Below are positions 26,349 to 35,504 of a stretch of DNA of 64,000 nt, piece by piece; the first letter of the stretch is position 1, and each line of letters begins with the position of its first letter. The notes beneath the pieces are model-generated. The model saw nothing but the letters and a program-made list of their open reading frames with translations, had not been told where the DNA came from and ran no database searches. The stretch is from Bdellovibrionales bacterium GWA1_52_35 (GTDB taxonomy: Bacteria; Bdellovibrionota; UBA1018): assembly GCA_001769805.1 (NCBI GenBank), contig MEPO01000035.1, forward strand, positions 1 through 64,000, written 5' to 3'. The position numbers were made by a program, and so were the translations under genes.

Positions 26349-27584
26349 ATGACAACTGAACAAGATAGTGTTTTCTCTTTTTTAGCCAAAAACCGGAACT
26401 ACCGAATGTTCTGGTTTGGACAGATCGTTTCGCAACTCGGCGATCGTATTCATACGCTTGCGGTCATCTGGCTTGTTTATCTTTGGACCAAATCCGGGAC
26501 CGCGCTTGCGGTTGTTTTGATAGCGTCAACGCTTCCGTCCATCCTGATCTCGCCCTGGGCGGGGTCGATCACTGACCGGATGAACCGGAAATATATCGCC
26601 ATTGCCAGCGACCTTGCGCGTTCGGCTCTTGTCATTAGCCTTATCGCCCTGAATGCCACAAGCGGATTGAATCTCTGGACGCTCGCGCTCATCACGGCTC
26701 TCATCGCCGTCGCTTCTGCATTTTTCAACCCTGCCACCTTCGCCATCATTCCGTCAATTGTAGCTCCTGAGCAGCTTGTGCGCGCCAACGCCATCTCTCA
26801 GCTTTCAACTTCGGCAAGTGCCGCTCTAGGATTCATGATCGGAAGCGGACTGATCGCAGGGATCGGTGTTTCGACGGCCTTTGCCTTCAATGCCGTTTCC
26901 TTTCTCATTTCCGCCGCTATGATCCGCAAGATCTCTTATTCGCAAACACGACAAGCCCGAAGCTTGCCGTTTTACGAGGAGTTCAAGGCGGGCTTCGGCG
27001 TGATCAGGGGAATTCCGCTCGTCACGAAGATCCTTCTTCCGGTCGTTCTGATCAATCTAGTGTTTTCCGCGCTCCCGGTATTGATCCCGTTTTTTGGCGA
27101 AGGGACCTTTCAGGCGGGCTCCGCTGGTGTGGGCTTTCTCATGGCAAGCTTTACTGCCGGGATGTTCATGGGTGCGGCTTTCTTAAGCTATTCAAGCTTC
27201 AATGCTACGATTGGCCGGGTCATGGTCGTGGGGCTTGGCATTGTGGGCGCGGCTTTCGTCATCATGGGCATATTCGCTTATCTCCCGATATTTCTGGCTA
27301 CCCTGGCTTTGATTGGGTTTTCGCTTAACTTCGTGAACATCTGCCTTCTGGGGCTGTTTCAGCGCGTGGTGCCGACAGATGTTCGAGGCAAATTCTTCAG
27401 CTTTCTTACCGCGATTTCTCTTTCGTCTCAGCCGATTTCCTATGGCCTGACGGGATGGCTTGCCGACACGATCAAACCAGAGCTGATTTTGCTTGTTTGT
27501 GGCGTGGCTATCATCATGATCGCACTCTGGCTACTTCGGGTGAAGGAGCTTGGACTTGAAACCATCAGGGGAGTAAACGCATGA
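26349..27584 (+). CDS. MFS transporter, first gene of the LuxC/LuxE operon
   Basis: Twelve hydrophobic helices over 411 residues. The MFS loop motif after helix 2 appears as GSITDRMNRKYIAI, and the overall pattern is that of the MFS_3/EntS-like exporter branch. It would export, or less likely import, a small molecule. Its last codon overlaps the first codon of the next gene (ATGA at 27581), placing it firmly in the downstream operon. The cargo is therefore plausibly the product or substrate of the adenylating and reducing enzymes encoded next. No ribosome site is obvious before ATG 26349 beyond a GGGG. Confidence 0.85.
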   Translation: MTTEQDSVFSFLAKNRNYRMFWFGQIVSQLGDRIHTLAVIWLVYLWTKSGTALAVVLIASTLPSILISPWAGSITDRMNRKYIAIASDLARSALVISLIALNATSGLNLWTLALITALIAVASAFFNPATFAIIPSIVAPEQLVRANAISQLSTSASAALGFMIGSGLIAGIGVSTAFAFNAVSFLISAAMIRKISYSQTRQARSLPFYEEFKAGFGVIRGIPLVTKILLPVVLINLVFSALPVLIPFFGEGTFQAGSAGVGFLMASFTAGMFMGAAFLSYSSFNATIGRVMVVGLGIVGAAFVIMGIFAYLPIFLATLALIGFSLNFVNICLLGLFQRVVPTDVRGKFFSFLTAISLSSQPISYGLTGWLADTIKPELILLVCGVAIIMIALWLLRVKELGLETIRGVNA

Positions 27585-28951
27585 AACCAGTCCATGAGTT
27601 CATCCGGGATGTTCACCAACGCGTACCTGGATATCAGAAGTTCCTCCGCGAACACGACATCCGCGATCCCTCTGACCATCCGTTTGAGAAAATCCCTCTG
27701 CAAACCAAGCAAAACTATCTTCTGAAGCACCCGATCGAGGACCTTTGCTGGAACGGGGCCATCGGCAATTGCCATCTGATCGGTTCCAGTTCAGGCTTCA
27801 GCAAAAGCGGTTCGGTCTTCTGGCCCAAGCGCCCGGAAGATGAGAAGAATTACCTGTACTCCATTGAGAAGATGCTGGTCGCGAATTATCAGATCGACCA
27901 AAAACGAACGTTGATTGTCTGCTGTATGGCGCTGGGTACGTGGTTCGGAGGAATGGCTATTACCGCGGCGGTTCGCATTCTTGCCTCTGAAGGCAGATTG
28001 CCGATCACCGTCTGTACGCCGGGATTGAATCTTTCGGAAGCCGTTGAAATTTTTTCGCGCTTTCATCGCAACTACGATCAGTCGCTTTGGTTCTCCAACC
28101 CTTCAAGTATCGGCCTCATTTCGGCGCTGATGAAAAAGAAGGGAATCGAGCCCGCGCCGGGTTCCGTGTATTTTCCGGTGGTAGGCGAGTATTTCAGTGA
28201 AGCTTTCCGTGACTCCGTCGCCGCGAAATATGGCCATGACCAGGACGCACCGTTTGTTGTGTGGACGGGCTATGGCTCGGCTGATGCCGGCGATCTTGGG
28301 GTCGAGACAGCCGATTTGATCCAGCTCAGGAAGTTTTTCCATCGAAATGAATCGGAGCGCAAGAAGGTCTTTGGCACTGATGATACGCCGATGCTGCTAA
28401 TGCCGGCATCCAGCAAGCACCTTGAAATCATCGATGGAAGAATCGTGGTATCCGCCGATCACCTGGTTCCCCTGGTGCGCTACGATACGGGCGATGAGGG
28501 AGGGTTCATCGAGAAGAAAGATCTTCCGAGCGGCATTGATGCCGAACTTCTCAAACGACTTCCCGAGAAACTGCTATTTGTGCGAGGTCGCGTGAACGAT
28601 AACGTGATTTTCTATGGTACGAACCTCAACGTTCAGGAGATTAATAACCACTTTCTCGTTCTTCCTAAGGATTACGGGTATGCCGGACTATTCACAGTCA
28701 GGCAAAAGGAGCAATCCGGCGTGGTATTTTTTGATTTCGCCGTTTTCGTCGAGAATGCCTCGGATTCAACGCTTGCTTCACGCTACAAAGAGACTCTTCT
28801 GGAATTTCTGAAAGCCCAGAGCCTTGAGTTCAAAACCAAATACGCAAACCTCACGCAATCGGTCGGTGAAGAGCTGATCCGGGTTACGCTGCAAGAGTAT
28901 AAGTCCGGTGAAGGTCGCATTAAACATCGTTTTATCGTAACGGGGGAATAA
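27581..28951 (+). CDS. Divergent PaaK/LuxE-like adenylate-forming protein
   Basis: The 456 residues follow the PaaK/F390-synthetase fold in outline: an N-terminal PGYQKFLREHDI segment, a Ser/Gly-rich loop (GSSSGFSKSG, about residues 67-76) in place of the classical SSGTTG, and a downstream VPLVRYDTGDEGGF that corresponds to the acyl-adenylating RYxxGD motif. The usual CxCGR pair just after that motif is absent, unlike in its two neighbours, so activity may be altered. The probable role is ATP-dependent activation of a carboxylic acid, or a structural partner of the other synthetases. It overlaps the MFS gene by 4 bases and is one base from the next gene. Confidence 0.7.
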   Translation: MKPVHEFIRDVHQRVPGYQKFLREHDIRDPSDHPFEKIPLQTKQNYLLKHPIEDLCWNGAIGNCHLIGSSSGFSKSGSVFWPKRPEDEKNYLYSIEKMLVANYQIDQKRTLIVCCMALGTWFGGMAITAAVRILASEGRLPITVCTPGLNLSEAVEIFSRFHRNYDQSLWFSNPSSIGLISALMKKKGIEPAPGSVYFPVVGEYFSEAFRDSVAAKYGHDQDAPFVVWTGYGSADAGDLGVETADLIQLRKFFHRNESERKKVFGTDDTPMLLMPASSKHLEIIDGRIVVSADHLVPLVRYDTGDEGGFIEKKDLPSGIDAELLKRLPEKLLFVRGRVNDNVIFYGTNLNVQEINNHFLVLPKDYGYAGLFTVRQKEQSGVVFFDFAVFVENASDSTLASRYKETLLEFLKAQSLEFKTKYANLTQSVGEELIRVTLQEYKSGEGRIKHRFIVTGE

Positions 28952-28952
28952 C

Positions 28953-30236
28953 GTGGAATTCCATAACGAAGAAAGTCAGTTCAAGAAAGCGCTCTTGGTT
29001 TATCGCGAGTCGCACAAATCGGCGTTGTACTCAAAAAAATATTCAGGGTTTGCTGCGCCCGCCTCCGTCTCGGATTGGGAAAAGATACCGGTTCTTACTC
29101 GATCGGAAATTCACGAACGCTCGTTTCCAAGTTCCATGGACATGATGACTTGTCCGCTCGAAGACGCGATCGTCATTTCCACCGGCGGCTCCAGCGGTGT
29201 CGCGCGTTACACGGCTTATACCCATTCGGAGTGGGACGCTTTCGTCACCGCACAGGCCAGGGCGCTTGAGATCCTCGGCATCACCAGAAAGGACCGCGTG
29301 GCGAATCTCTTTATCGCGGGTCATTTCTGGCCGTCGTTTCTCGGGCTCCATGATTCGATCAAGAAAATCGGAGCCGTGCATCTACCTATTTCGGCCAATA
29401 TCCCGCCCGAAGAAATAGTCAAGCTTTGCCAGCAGTTTGAGCCAACTGTCATGATTTCACTTCCCACACTTTTTGTGTTTTTGGCTGATATGGCCAATCG
29501 CGATGGCTTCAAGTTCAAAAATCTTCGTATGATCAACTACGCGGGCGAACATCTGAGCGCCGTGGCCGAACAGCATGTTTCAAAAGCGCTCGGCGTTACC
29601 CGCATCAAAGCCGGTGCTTACACCAGCTCCGACGCCGGGATCATGGGTTACCAGTGTGATCACACGCCTTCAGGCGTTTACCATGTTCCTACGCATTTCC
29701 AGTGGATCGAGCTCATTGACTTTGATCGTGGCTGCCGCGTAAAGCAGGGCGAAAAAGGGGATGTGGTTGTGACTAATCTCAACCGCACCTCAAACCCGAT
29801 CATCCGATATCGCGTTGGCGACGTGGCCAAGTGGCAGGAGGGCACCTGCCCCTGCGGCGACCGGAACCCCCTGCTGAAACTCGCCGGACGAGCGGGCGCG
29901 GATTTCAAGCTCGGTGGCGGGTTTATTTCTATGGACGTCTTTGAAAATGCGATTGCCCGGCACGCACCTGCGCTCAGCTTGAACTTCCAGCTTGAGATTT
30001 CGGACATTGGCGGACAGTTTGAAGTGGATCTCAAGATCGAAGCCCCCCGGCTTCCCGAACCTTTGATGATCACAACCCTTCGAAACGAGCTATTTCAGGC
30101 CGTGCCTGAGCTCAGGATTTCGGAGGAAAAGAATTATCTTCGACAATTCACGATTACCCCGCTTGAAATAGGAAAGCTTCCGCGAAGCCCGATCACGGGC
30201 AAGGTCTCGCATCTGAAGGATAACCGCGTTTTATAA
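28953..30236 (+). CDS. PaaK-like adenylate-forming enzyme
   Basis: The nucleotide loop ISTGGSSGVARYTAY, a GEHL motif (NYAGEHLSAV), the adenylation motif NPIIRYRVGDV and the Cys pair CPCGDRN are all in PaaK-family order. It is clearly a paralogue of the C-terminal half of the LuxC fusion further downstream; both share an NLF-AG--W-SF stretch before the GEHL motif. Such enzymes convert an acid and ATP to an acyl adenylate and pass the acyl group to CoA or a protein thiol. Translation starts at GTG 28953, with GGGGG 3-9 bases upstream, one base after the preceding stop. It is followed within 10 bases by the luxE-like gene. Confidence 0.8.
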   Translation: MEFHNEESQFKKALLVYRESHKSALYSKKYSGFAAPASVSDWEKIPVLTRSEIHERSFPSSMDMMTCPLEDAIVISTGGSSGVARYTAYTHSEWDAFVTAQARALEILGITRKDRVANLFIAGHFWPSFLGLHDSIKKIGAVHLPISANIPPEEIVKLCQQFEPTVMISLPTLFVFLADMANRDGFKFKNLRMINYAGEHLSAVAEQHVSKALGVTRIKAGAYTSSDAGIMGYQCDHTPSGVYHVPTHFQWIELIDFDRGCRVKQGEKGDVVVTNLNRTSNPIIRYRVGDVAKWQEGTCPCGDRNPLLKLAGRAGADFKLGGGFISMDVFENAIARHAPALSLNFQLEISDIGGQFEVDLKIEAPRLPEPLMITTLRNELFQAVPELRISEEKNYLRQFTITPLEIGKLPRSPITGKVSHLKDNRVL

Positions 30237-30245
30237 GAGGTGAAT

Positions 30246-31361
30246 ATGGAACCCATCACGCAGCGACTGTTTGAACTTCCCAATGCATTCGATTTTTCGG
30301 ACGCTAATTGCCAGCTATTCACTGATTCCATGCGGGAGATGGCGGAGTACCACATGGAGCGCTCGCAGGTATTTCACGGTATCTGTGAACAGTACGGCTT
30401 CAGGCCTGACGCGATCAAGGCCTACGAGGACGTGATTAAAATTCCGCATGTCTTTGTGACCGCGTTCAAGCTTCACAAGTTGATCTCGGTTCCCGAGTCG
30501 GAAATATTCAAAACTTTCACTTCCTCTGGCACTCAGGGTCAGACAAGCCAGATCAATCTGGATCGTGTGTCGTTTGACCGGCAGGCCGCGATGCGTGAGA
30601 AGCTGGTTCGTTCGATGGGGATCGCCAGCGACCAGAAATCTAACTACATCGTGTTTTCGTACGCTCCTGATGTTTCCGGTCAAAAAGGTGCAGCGCACAC
30701 GTTCAACACCTATACAACTTTTGCGCCGGCGGCTGAGAAGGTTTACGCACTTGAAGATCGGGGGACGGGTGAGGCCGAGTTCGACGTGAATCGGACGATC
30801 GAAACGATTATTCGCTTTGAAAAGTCGGGGCTCCCGCTTCGCGTGGTCGGGTTCCTGGCCTTCAGCTTCGTAACCTTTAAGGAGATGAGTAAGCGAGGCA
30901 TCAAGCTTCAGTTTCCGAAAGAAAGCATCTTGATTACAGGTGGAGGCTGGAAATCCCATAAGGGCGAGACGGTGACCTTCGAGCAGTACGCGGCATTGGT
31001 ATCTGAGGTTCTGGGGATTCCAGAGGGACAAATCCGCGATTTTTATGGAATGGTCGAGCACGGAGTGCCTTACCTGAGCTGCAGTCGCCGTCGTTTTCAT
31101 GTTCCGATCTTTGGAAATGTCGCCGCCATCGACCCCGGGACCCAGAATGTCCTTCCCAGGGGCGAGACGGGGCTACTGAAACTTCAAACGAGTTATATCC
31201 GAAGTTCGCCGTCGATTTCGGTTCTAAGTACCGATCTCGGCGCCATCGGCACGGGATGCGAATGCGGGCTTCAAGGCGATTACATCATGCTTCGGGGTCG
31301 CGCGGGGGTTTCAAAACATGCCGGGTGCGCGATTTCGGCTTCCCAACTGATTAAAATGTAA
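30246..31361 (+). CDS. luxE: LuxE-like acyl-protein synthetase
   Basis: The protein aligns by eye with LuxE of luminous bacteria. It has the loop FTSSGTQGQTSQ near residues 93-104, ITGGGWKSHKGE in the middle, DFYGMVEHG, and a C-terminal STDLGAIGTGCECGLQGD followed by GRAGVSKHAGCAISA. The Cys 10 residues from the end sits where LuxE carries the acylated Cys (Cys364 in Vibrio harveyi, literature), so it should adenylate a fatty acid, bind it as thioester and hand it to LuxC. ATG 30246 has AAGAGG five bases upstream. No luxAB luciferase or luxD thioesterase is present, so light production is not expected. Confidence 0.85.
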   Translation: MEPITQRLFELPNAFDFSDANCQLFTDSMREMAEYHMERSQVFHGICEQYGFRPDAIKAYEDVIKIPHVFVTAFKLHKLISVPESEIFKTFTSSGTQGQTSQINLDRVSFDRQAAMREKLVRSMGIASDQKSNYIVFSYAPDVSGQKGAAHTFNTYTTFAPAAEKVYALEDRGTGEAEFDVNRTIETIIRFEKSGLPLRVVGFLAFSFVTFKEMSKRGIKLQFPKESILITGGGWKSHKGETVTFEQYAALVSEVLGIPEGQIRDFYGMVEHGVPYLSCSRRRFHVPIFGNVAAIDPGTQNVLPRGETGLLKLQTSYIRSSPSISVLSTDLGAIGTGCECGLQGDYIMLRGRAGVSKHAGCAISASQLIKM

Positions 31362-31371
31362 GAGGTGCGTT

Positions 31372-34050
31372 GTGGTTACATGGTACAATTTCGGTGAATT
31401 TATTGACTCTCCTGAAATCACTCCTGAGATCGTGCAGAAGATTTATGCCGATGCTGCCTCAAAAACGGCAGCAGTGCGCGAGATCCCGCTGATTCAGATC
31501 GCTTCGGTTCTGGACCGAGTCAGACGCAAGCTTCAGGAACCCAATCATCCGGTCCGGCAGGAAATCATGCGAATCATGCCCGAGCTGATTCACTTCTCCA
31601 AGGAGATGGTGGAATCGGGACTGGATGCCATTTGTGAAATTCTAACTTATGAGAACCTGATCAAGAGGGTGGCGATCGATCTCGGAGATGAGCGATATCT
31701 GGATGAGTTCGTGTACCACGCCCAGTTTCGGGGCTCGGTTCGCGCCATGCCGGAAGGGATCGTGTCGCACGTTTCGGCTGGAAACGTTTTTGTGAGCGCG
31801 GTGGATACGCTCGCCCAGGGGATGATCACCAAGAACGTCAACATTCTGAAAATGTCGTCGTTTGATCCTGTGTTTCCGCTCCTGTTTGCGAAGCTGGTTC
31901 AGGAATGCGACCCCGAAGGTGCGGTGTATCCGTATTTTGCGCTTATCCCCTTTCGCGGTGGAGACACCGGCGTTGAAAAGATCGTGAAAGAAAAGTCGGA
32001 CGTCGTCATCGTTTATGGCGGCAAGGAAACGGTTGAGGCCTACCGAGGAGGGCGTGGACTTCATACCAAGGAAATCGAGTATGGCCCGAAATATTCGCTT
32101 GTGATCCTGGATCAGGAAGCTTTGGATCGGAGAAACACGGATGAGGTGGCCGAGCAGGTTGCCCGAGACTTCACGATGTGGGAACAGGCCGCCTGCTCCT
32201 CGCCCCATTGCGTATTCGTGAGGGGCGAGGCTAACGCACGGAAGTTCGCTCAGAGCCTGAAGATGGCTTTCGAAAAAATGGCGCGCGAGTTTCCGTTCCC
32301 GGATATCAACGTCGACGAAAAGACCGAGATCACGCGCACGCGCGAGCTTGCGAGGGTGGAATCGGCACTGGGGCGTTCCGAAGTAATTATCCCGGCTGTG
32401 AACGATCAGAGTTGGACGATCATTCTCGACAAGTCCTCGCGCTTCAATGTCTCCTGTCAGCACCGTACCGCCTATGTGGTGGCTGCAAATAACGATGAGG
32501 AAATTTTTGAGGCCCTTTCGGGGTACGGCAAGTTCATCCAGTCGATTGGGATGCTTGCCAGTCCCGCGCGGCTTTTTGAACTGTCCAATCGTCTGGTGGC
32601 AATTGGCGCCGATCGGGTGACGGATATCGGGCGCATGCACAAAAGAAAACACGGTACTCCCCATGACGGCACTCGCGGTGTGGCGGAGCTGGTGCGTTGG
32701 GTATCGCTGGCGCAAAGCGGCAGGTTCGACGATCCGCTGGATTTTGATACCACCGAGCGGCGAAACGCGTTTCTTCTTGCCCGTGTGAACCGTGTTTTGG
32801 GAGTTGCACGCGAGAAATCAAGTTTCTACAAAGACCGGATCCCCAGTGAGCCCCTGAAAACGATCGCGGAACTTGAAAAGATCCCGATTCTTTCGTCAAA
32901 AGACTTCCGCGCGCATCTTCCGCCTTATGGAAACGGGATTTTGACGGCGCCGCTCGGAGGTTCCATTTCCTTCTCAAGCGGTGGCACAACCGGCGCTCCG
33001 AAATTTGTTTATCGCACTCAGGAAGAAACCCGACGCAACGCCCGCGGGATGGCCAAGGGCTTCGCTCTTGGACTTTTTGAAGAAGGAGAGGTCGTGGCGA
33101 ATCTCTTTTTTGCGGGCAATATGTGGGCATCGTTTATCACGGCTAATATGGCGCTTGAGCAGGTCGGCGTGCATACACTGCCCATTGGCGGTCATATTCC
33201 GATGGAAAACATCATCTCCTACCTTCGCTCCTTCAAATCCGCAGGCAAGCTCGACGGGATGATTTCAATTCCTTCGGTATTGCTTGGAATCGCCCAGTAC
33301 GTTGAGAAGAATAATATCACTGATTTGACGATTCCCAAGATCGGCTACGGAGGAGAGCATCTGGCGCCCGCCGCGAAGGATTACCTCAAGAAGATTCTCA
33401 AAGCTGGCTTGATCGGCTCGTGCTCTTACGCAATCAACGATACGGGAGTCGTGGGTTTCCAGTGCAAAGGATGCATCGGGTCCATTCACCATGTGGAAGA
33501 AGGTCTCCATCTTCTTGAGATTGTGGACCCTGAAACCGGTGCGCCTGTAAAGATGGGTGAAATAGGCAATATCATCGTCACCAACATCGACCGCACACTG
33601 ATGCCGGTCATTCGTTACGATGTCGGCGATCGGGGTCGCATGATCGAAGGCCCTTGCTCCTGCGGCCGCCGAACGCCGCGGTTCGAGCTGCTCGGCCGCT
33701 CTGACGAGGTCCTTGTGATCGGTGCCGATAACGTCTCAATCGATGCCATCGCCGCGTGTGTTTCCAAGGTCCCGGGGTTAAGCCAGAATTTCACGATTTT
33801 TGGAAAGCATAAAAACGGGCTCGACTGCCTGGAGGTCCAGGTCGAAGCACTCGATCCGGTGAACGCGAAGCGGGAAGTCGAATTGGGTGACGCACTTTTG
33901 AGCGCGATCCTGAAGGAAAAGCCGGTGATTGCCACCAACGTCGCTTCAGGGCTGGTTGAAAAACCGGCGATTGTCGTTCTTTCACCCGGAGGGCTTCCTA
34001 GGAATCCCAAGACCGGAAAAATCCGGCGCGTGGTCGAGGAGCGAAAGTGA
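31372..34050 (+). CDS. LuxC acyl reductase fused to a PaaK-like adenylating domain
   Basis: Residues 1-450 are a LuxC-type acyl-CoA/acyl-protein reductase of the aldehyde-dehydrogenase fold. WEQAACSSPHC places the catalytic Cys at 275, and EGIVSHVSAGNVFVSAVD carries the nucleotide-binding Gly-Asn. Residues about 465-892 are a second enzyme of the PaaK type, with SFSSGGTTGAPK at 533-544, GYGGEHLAPA, MPVIRYDVGDRG and CSCGRRT. The linker around 450-465 is short. One chain could thus activate an acid and reduce it to the aldehyde with NADPH. GTG 31372 has AAGAGG six bases upstream. It overlaps the next gene by 4 bases (GTGA at 34047). Confidence 0.88.
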   Translation: MVTWYNFGEFIDSPEITPEIVQKIYADAASKTAAVREIPLIQIASVLDRVRRKLQEPNHPVRQEIMRIMPELIHFSKEMVESGLDAICEILTYENLIKRVAIDLGDERYLDEFVYHAQFRGSVRAMPEGIVSHVSAGNVFVSAVDTLAQGMITKNVNILKMSSFDPVFPLLFAKLVQECDPEGAVYPYFALIPFRGGDTGVEKIVKEKSDVVIVYGGKETVEAYRGGRGLHTKEIEYGPKYSLVILDQEALDRRNTDEVAEQVARDFTMWEQAACSSPHCVFVRGEANARKFAQSLKMAFEKMAREFPFPDINVDEKTEITRTRELARVESALGRSEVIIPAVNDQSWTIILDKSSRFNVSCQHRTAYVVAANNDEEIFEALSGYGKFIQSIGMLASPARLFELSNRLVAIGADRVTDIGRMHKRKHGTPHDGTRGVAELVRWVSLAQSGRFDDPLDFDTTERRNAFLLARVNRVLGVAREKSSFYKDRIPSEPLKTIAELEKIPILSSKDFRAHLPPYGNGILTAPLGGSISFSSGGTTGAPKFVYRTQEETRRNARGMAKGFALGLFEEGEVVANLFFAGNMWASFITANMALEQVGVHTLPIGGHIPMENIISYLRSFKSAGKLDGMISIPSVLLGIAQYVEKNNITDLTIPKIGYGGEHLAPAAKDYLKKILKAGLIGSCSYAINDTGVVGFQCKGCIGSIHHVEEGLHLLEIVDPETGAPVKMGEIGNIIVTNIDRTLMPVIRYDVGDRGRMIEGPCSCGRRTPRFELLGRSDEVLVIGADNVSIDAIAACVSKVPGLSQNFTIFGKHKNGLDCLEVQVEALDPVNAKREVELGDALLSAILKEKPVIATNVASGLVEKPAIVVLSPGGLPRNPKTGKIRRVVEERK

Positions 34051-35504
34051 CGGCCTATATTTCCCCGTGCTGCATCGCAAGAACAACTCTTCCGGCGCAT
34101 GCTTCGTCGCTGTACCCGGCGCAGGCCTGGGTGGTGGCTTTCGCGCGCAATCTTGGCTTCAACGAGGAGGAACTGAAGAATATCGAACTCGTCACCGAAG
34201 AGGCGCTGATGAGCGTGGTAGAAACTGCGTTTGAAGGCGGAGAGGCGGGCTCCGTCGATATCATTCTGGAAGAGCGCAAAGGGCAGTTTATCATCGCGTT
34301 CGAGGATCGCGGGCTCCCCATGGATCTTAAGCGGCTTGAGGAAAACGACGGGATACGAACCAGTATCACCCTGATGAAGAAGCTATTGGATCAGTTTGTC
34401 TTCATCAATCGTGGCAAAGACGGGAAGCGTCTGGAGCTGATCAAGAATCACCCGCTTGCCGATGTGTCGGAATCCCTGATAGTCGCCGAAGAAACTGTGG
34501 ACGTTTCCCAAGCACGACCCCGGCTGCGGTTCCTTAAGCCGGATGAAGGACTGCTTCTTGCCCAGCTTGCCTATCGCAGTTACGGTTATTCCTACGTCAG
34601 TGATTTTTATCAGCCTGATTGGGTTTCTGGGCATATCCGCTCAGGACTGATGAAGACCGCGGTCGCGGAACTTCCCGACGGTCAGCTTGCCGGTTGTTTA
34701 AATCTGATCAAGGATCACGAGAACGCGAAAGTGGTCGAGTGCTGCGGCGCCATGGTGGACCCACGTTTCCGGGGAATGAACCTTTTCAAAGAGCTGAAGG
34801 GCTTTTTGGTAGAGGAAGCCACCCGAAGTGGTCTTTATGGCATGGTCAGTGAGGCCGTCACCATTCATCCTTTCACCCAGAAAGGGAACCTCAGCATCGG
34901 AGCGCACGAGACGGGGATTCATGTTTCCTATGTTTCGGATAACGTGGCATTCAAAAAAATCCAGAACAAGCTCGAAGGCCAGCGCCAGGCGACTGTATAT
35001 TATTACATCAAGACAGGAGACGCTCCCAAACGCCGCGTATATCTCCCCGACCTTTACGCCGAACTCAGTCGCAAGGTCTATGATCTCAACGGACTGAGAC
35101 GCGACGTGGAAGTCGTTTCGGCCGGGGTTGATTTCAGTTCCGAGCAGGAGACTGAGCTTGATGTTCGAATTCGCCATGAATCCTTTAATGACGCCACGAT
35201 CGTTGTCCGAAGTGCGGGCGCGGATGTGCTGGAGATGGTTCTTCATCACACGCGCGAACTCGTCCAAAAGCGCACGGACGTGATTTATGTGAATTTGAGT
35301 CTTTCGGATCCCAAGGCCGCGGCCCTGGCCGCGAAACTTGCTACACACGGATATCTTTGGTGCGGAATTATACCGGAGCTTCAGGATGGGGATGTGCTGA
35401 AACTCCAGTACCTCAATAATCTGCCAGTCGATCCCGCGAAGATTCAGCTCGTGTCGGATTTCGCACGGGAAATGCTGTCGTTCATCTTGAGGCAGCACCA
35501 GTGA
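34047..35504 (+). CDS. RsbW-like ATPase domain fused to GNAT acetyltransferase
   Basis: Residues about 1-130 resemble the serine-kinase/anti-sigma HATPase_c_2 fold: LVTEEALMSVVETAF corresponds to the N-box helix and IAFEDRGLPMD to the D-x-G box. The Asn that coordinates magnesium in active kinases is Ser here (EEALMS), so kinase activity is doubtful. Residues about 155-330 form a GNAT domain with VDPRFRGMNLFKELKGF as the acetyl-CoA pyrophosphate loop (R-x-x-G-M replacing Q/R-x-x-G-x-G/A). A C-terminal domain of about 130 residues remains unassigned. It may sense or modify the pathway enzymes, or bind the STAS protein. It overlaps both neighbours by 4 bases. Confidence 0.72.
   Translation: MTAYISPCCIARTTLPAHASSLYPAQAWVVAFARNLGFNEEELKNIELVTEEALMSVVETAFEGGEAGSVDIILEERKGQFIIAFEDRGLPMDLKRLEENDGIRTSITLMKKLLDQFVFINRGKDGKRLELIKNHPLADVSESLIVAEETVDVSQARPRLRFLKPDEGLLLAQLAYRSYGYSYVSDFYQPDWVSGHIRSGLMKTAVAELPDGQLAGCLNLIKDHENAKVVECCGAMVDPRFRGMNLFKELKGFLVEEATRSGLYGMVSEAVTIHPFTQKGNLSIGAHETGIHVSYVSDNVAFKKIQNKLEGQRQATVYYYIKTGDAPKRRVYLPDLYAELSRKVYDLNGLRRDVEVVSAGVDFSSEQETELDVRIRHESFNDATIVVRSAGADVLEMVLHHTRELVQKRTDVIYVNLSLSDPKAAALAAKLATHGYLWCGIIPELQDGDVLKLQYLNNLPVDPAKIQLVSDFAREMLSFILRQHQ

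Noticed and set aside
30315..31100. 261-codon open frame antisense to the luxE-like gene
   Set aside because: It mirrors a clearly conserved LuxE reading frame and has no start signal or motif.
31642..32715. Long open frame (357 codons) antisense to the LuxC part of the fusion gene
   Set aside because: The opposite strand encodes an unmistakable LuxC domain with catalytic Cys. The antisense frame has no ribosome site or recognisable motif and arises from codon bias.
30246..34050. Bioluminescence operon
   Set aside because: luxA, luxB and luxD are absent, and three adenylating domains plus regulators are present instead; light production is not supported.
34698..35498. 266-codon antisense frame within the ATPase-GNAT gene
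   Set aside because: It has no ribosome site and sits inside a coupled operon on the opposite strand.
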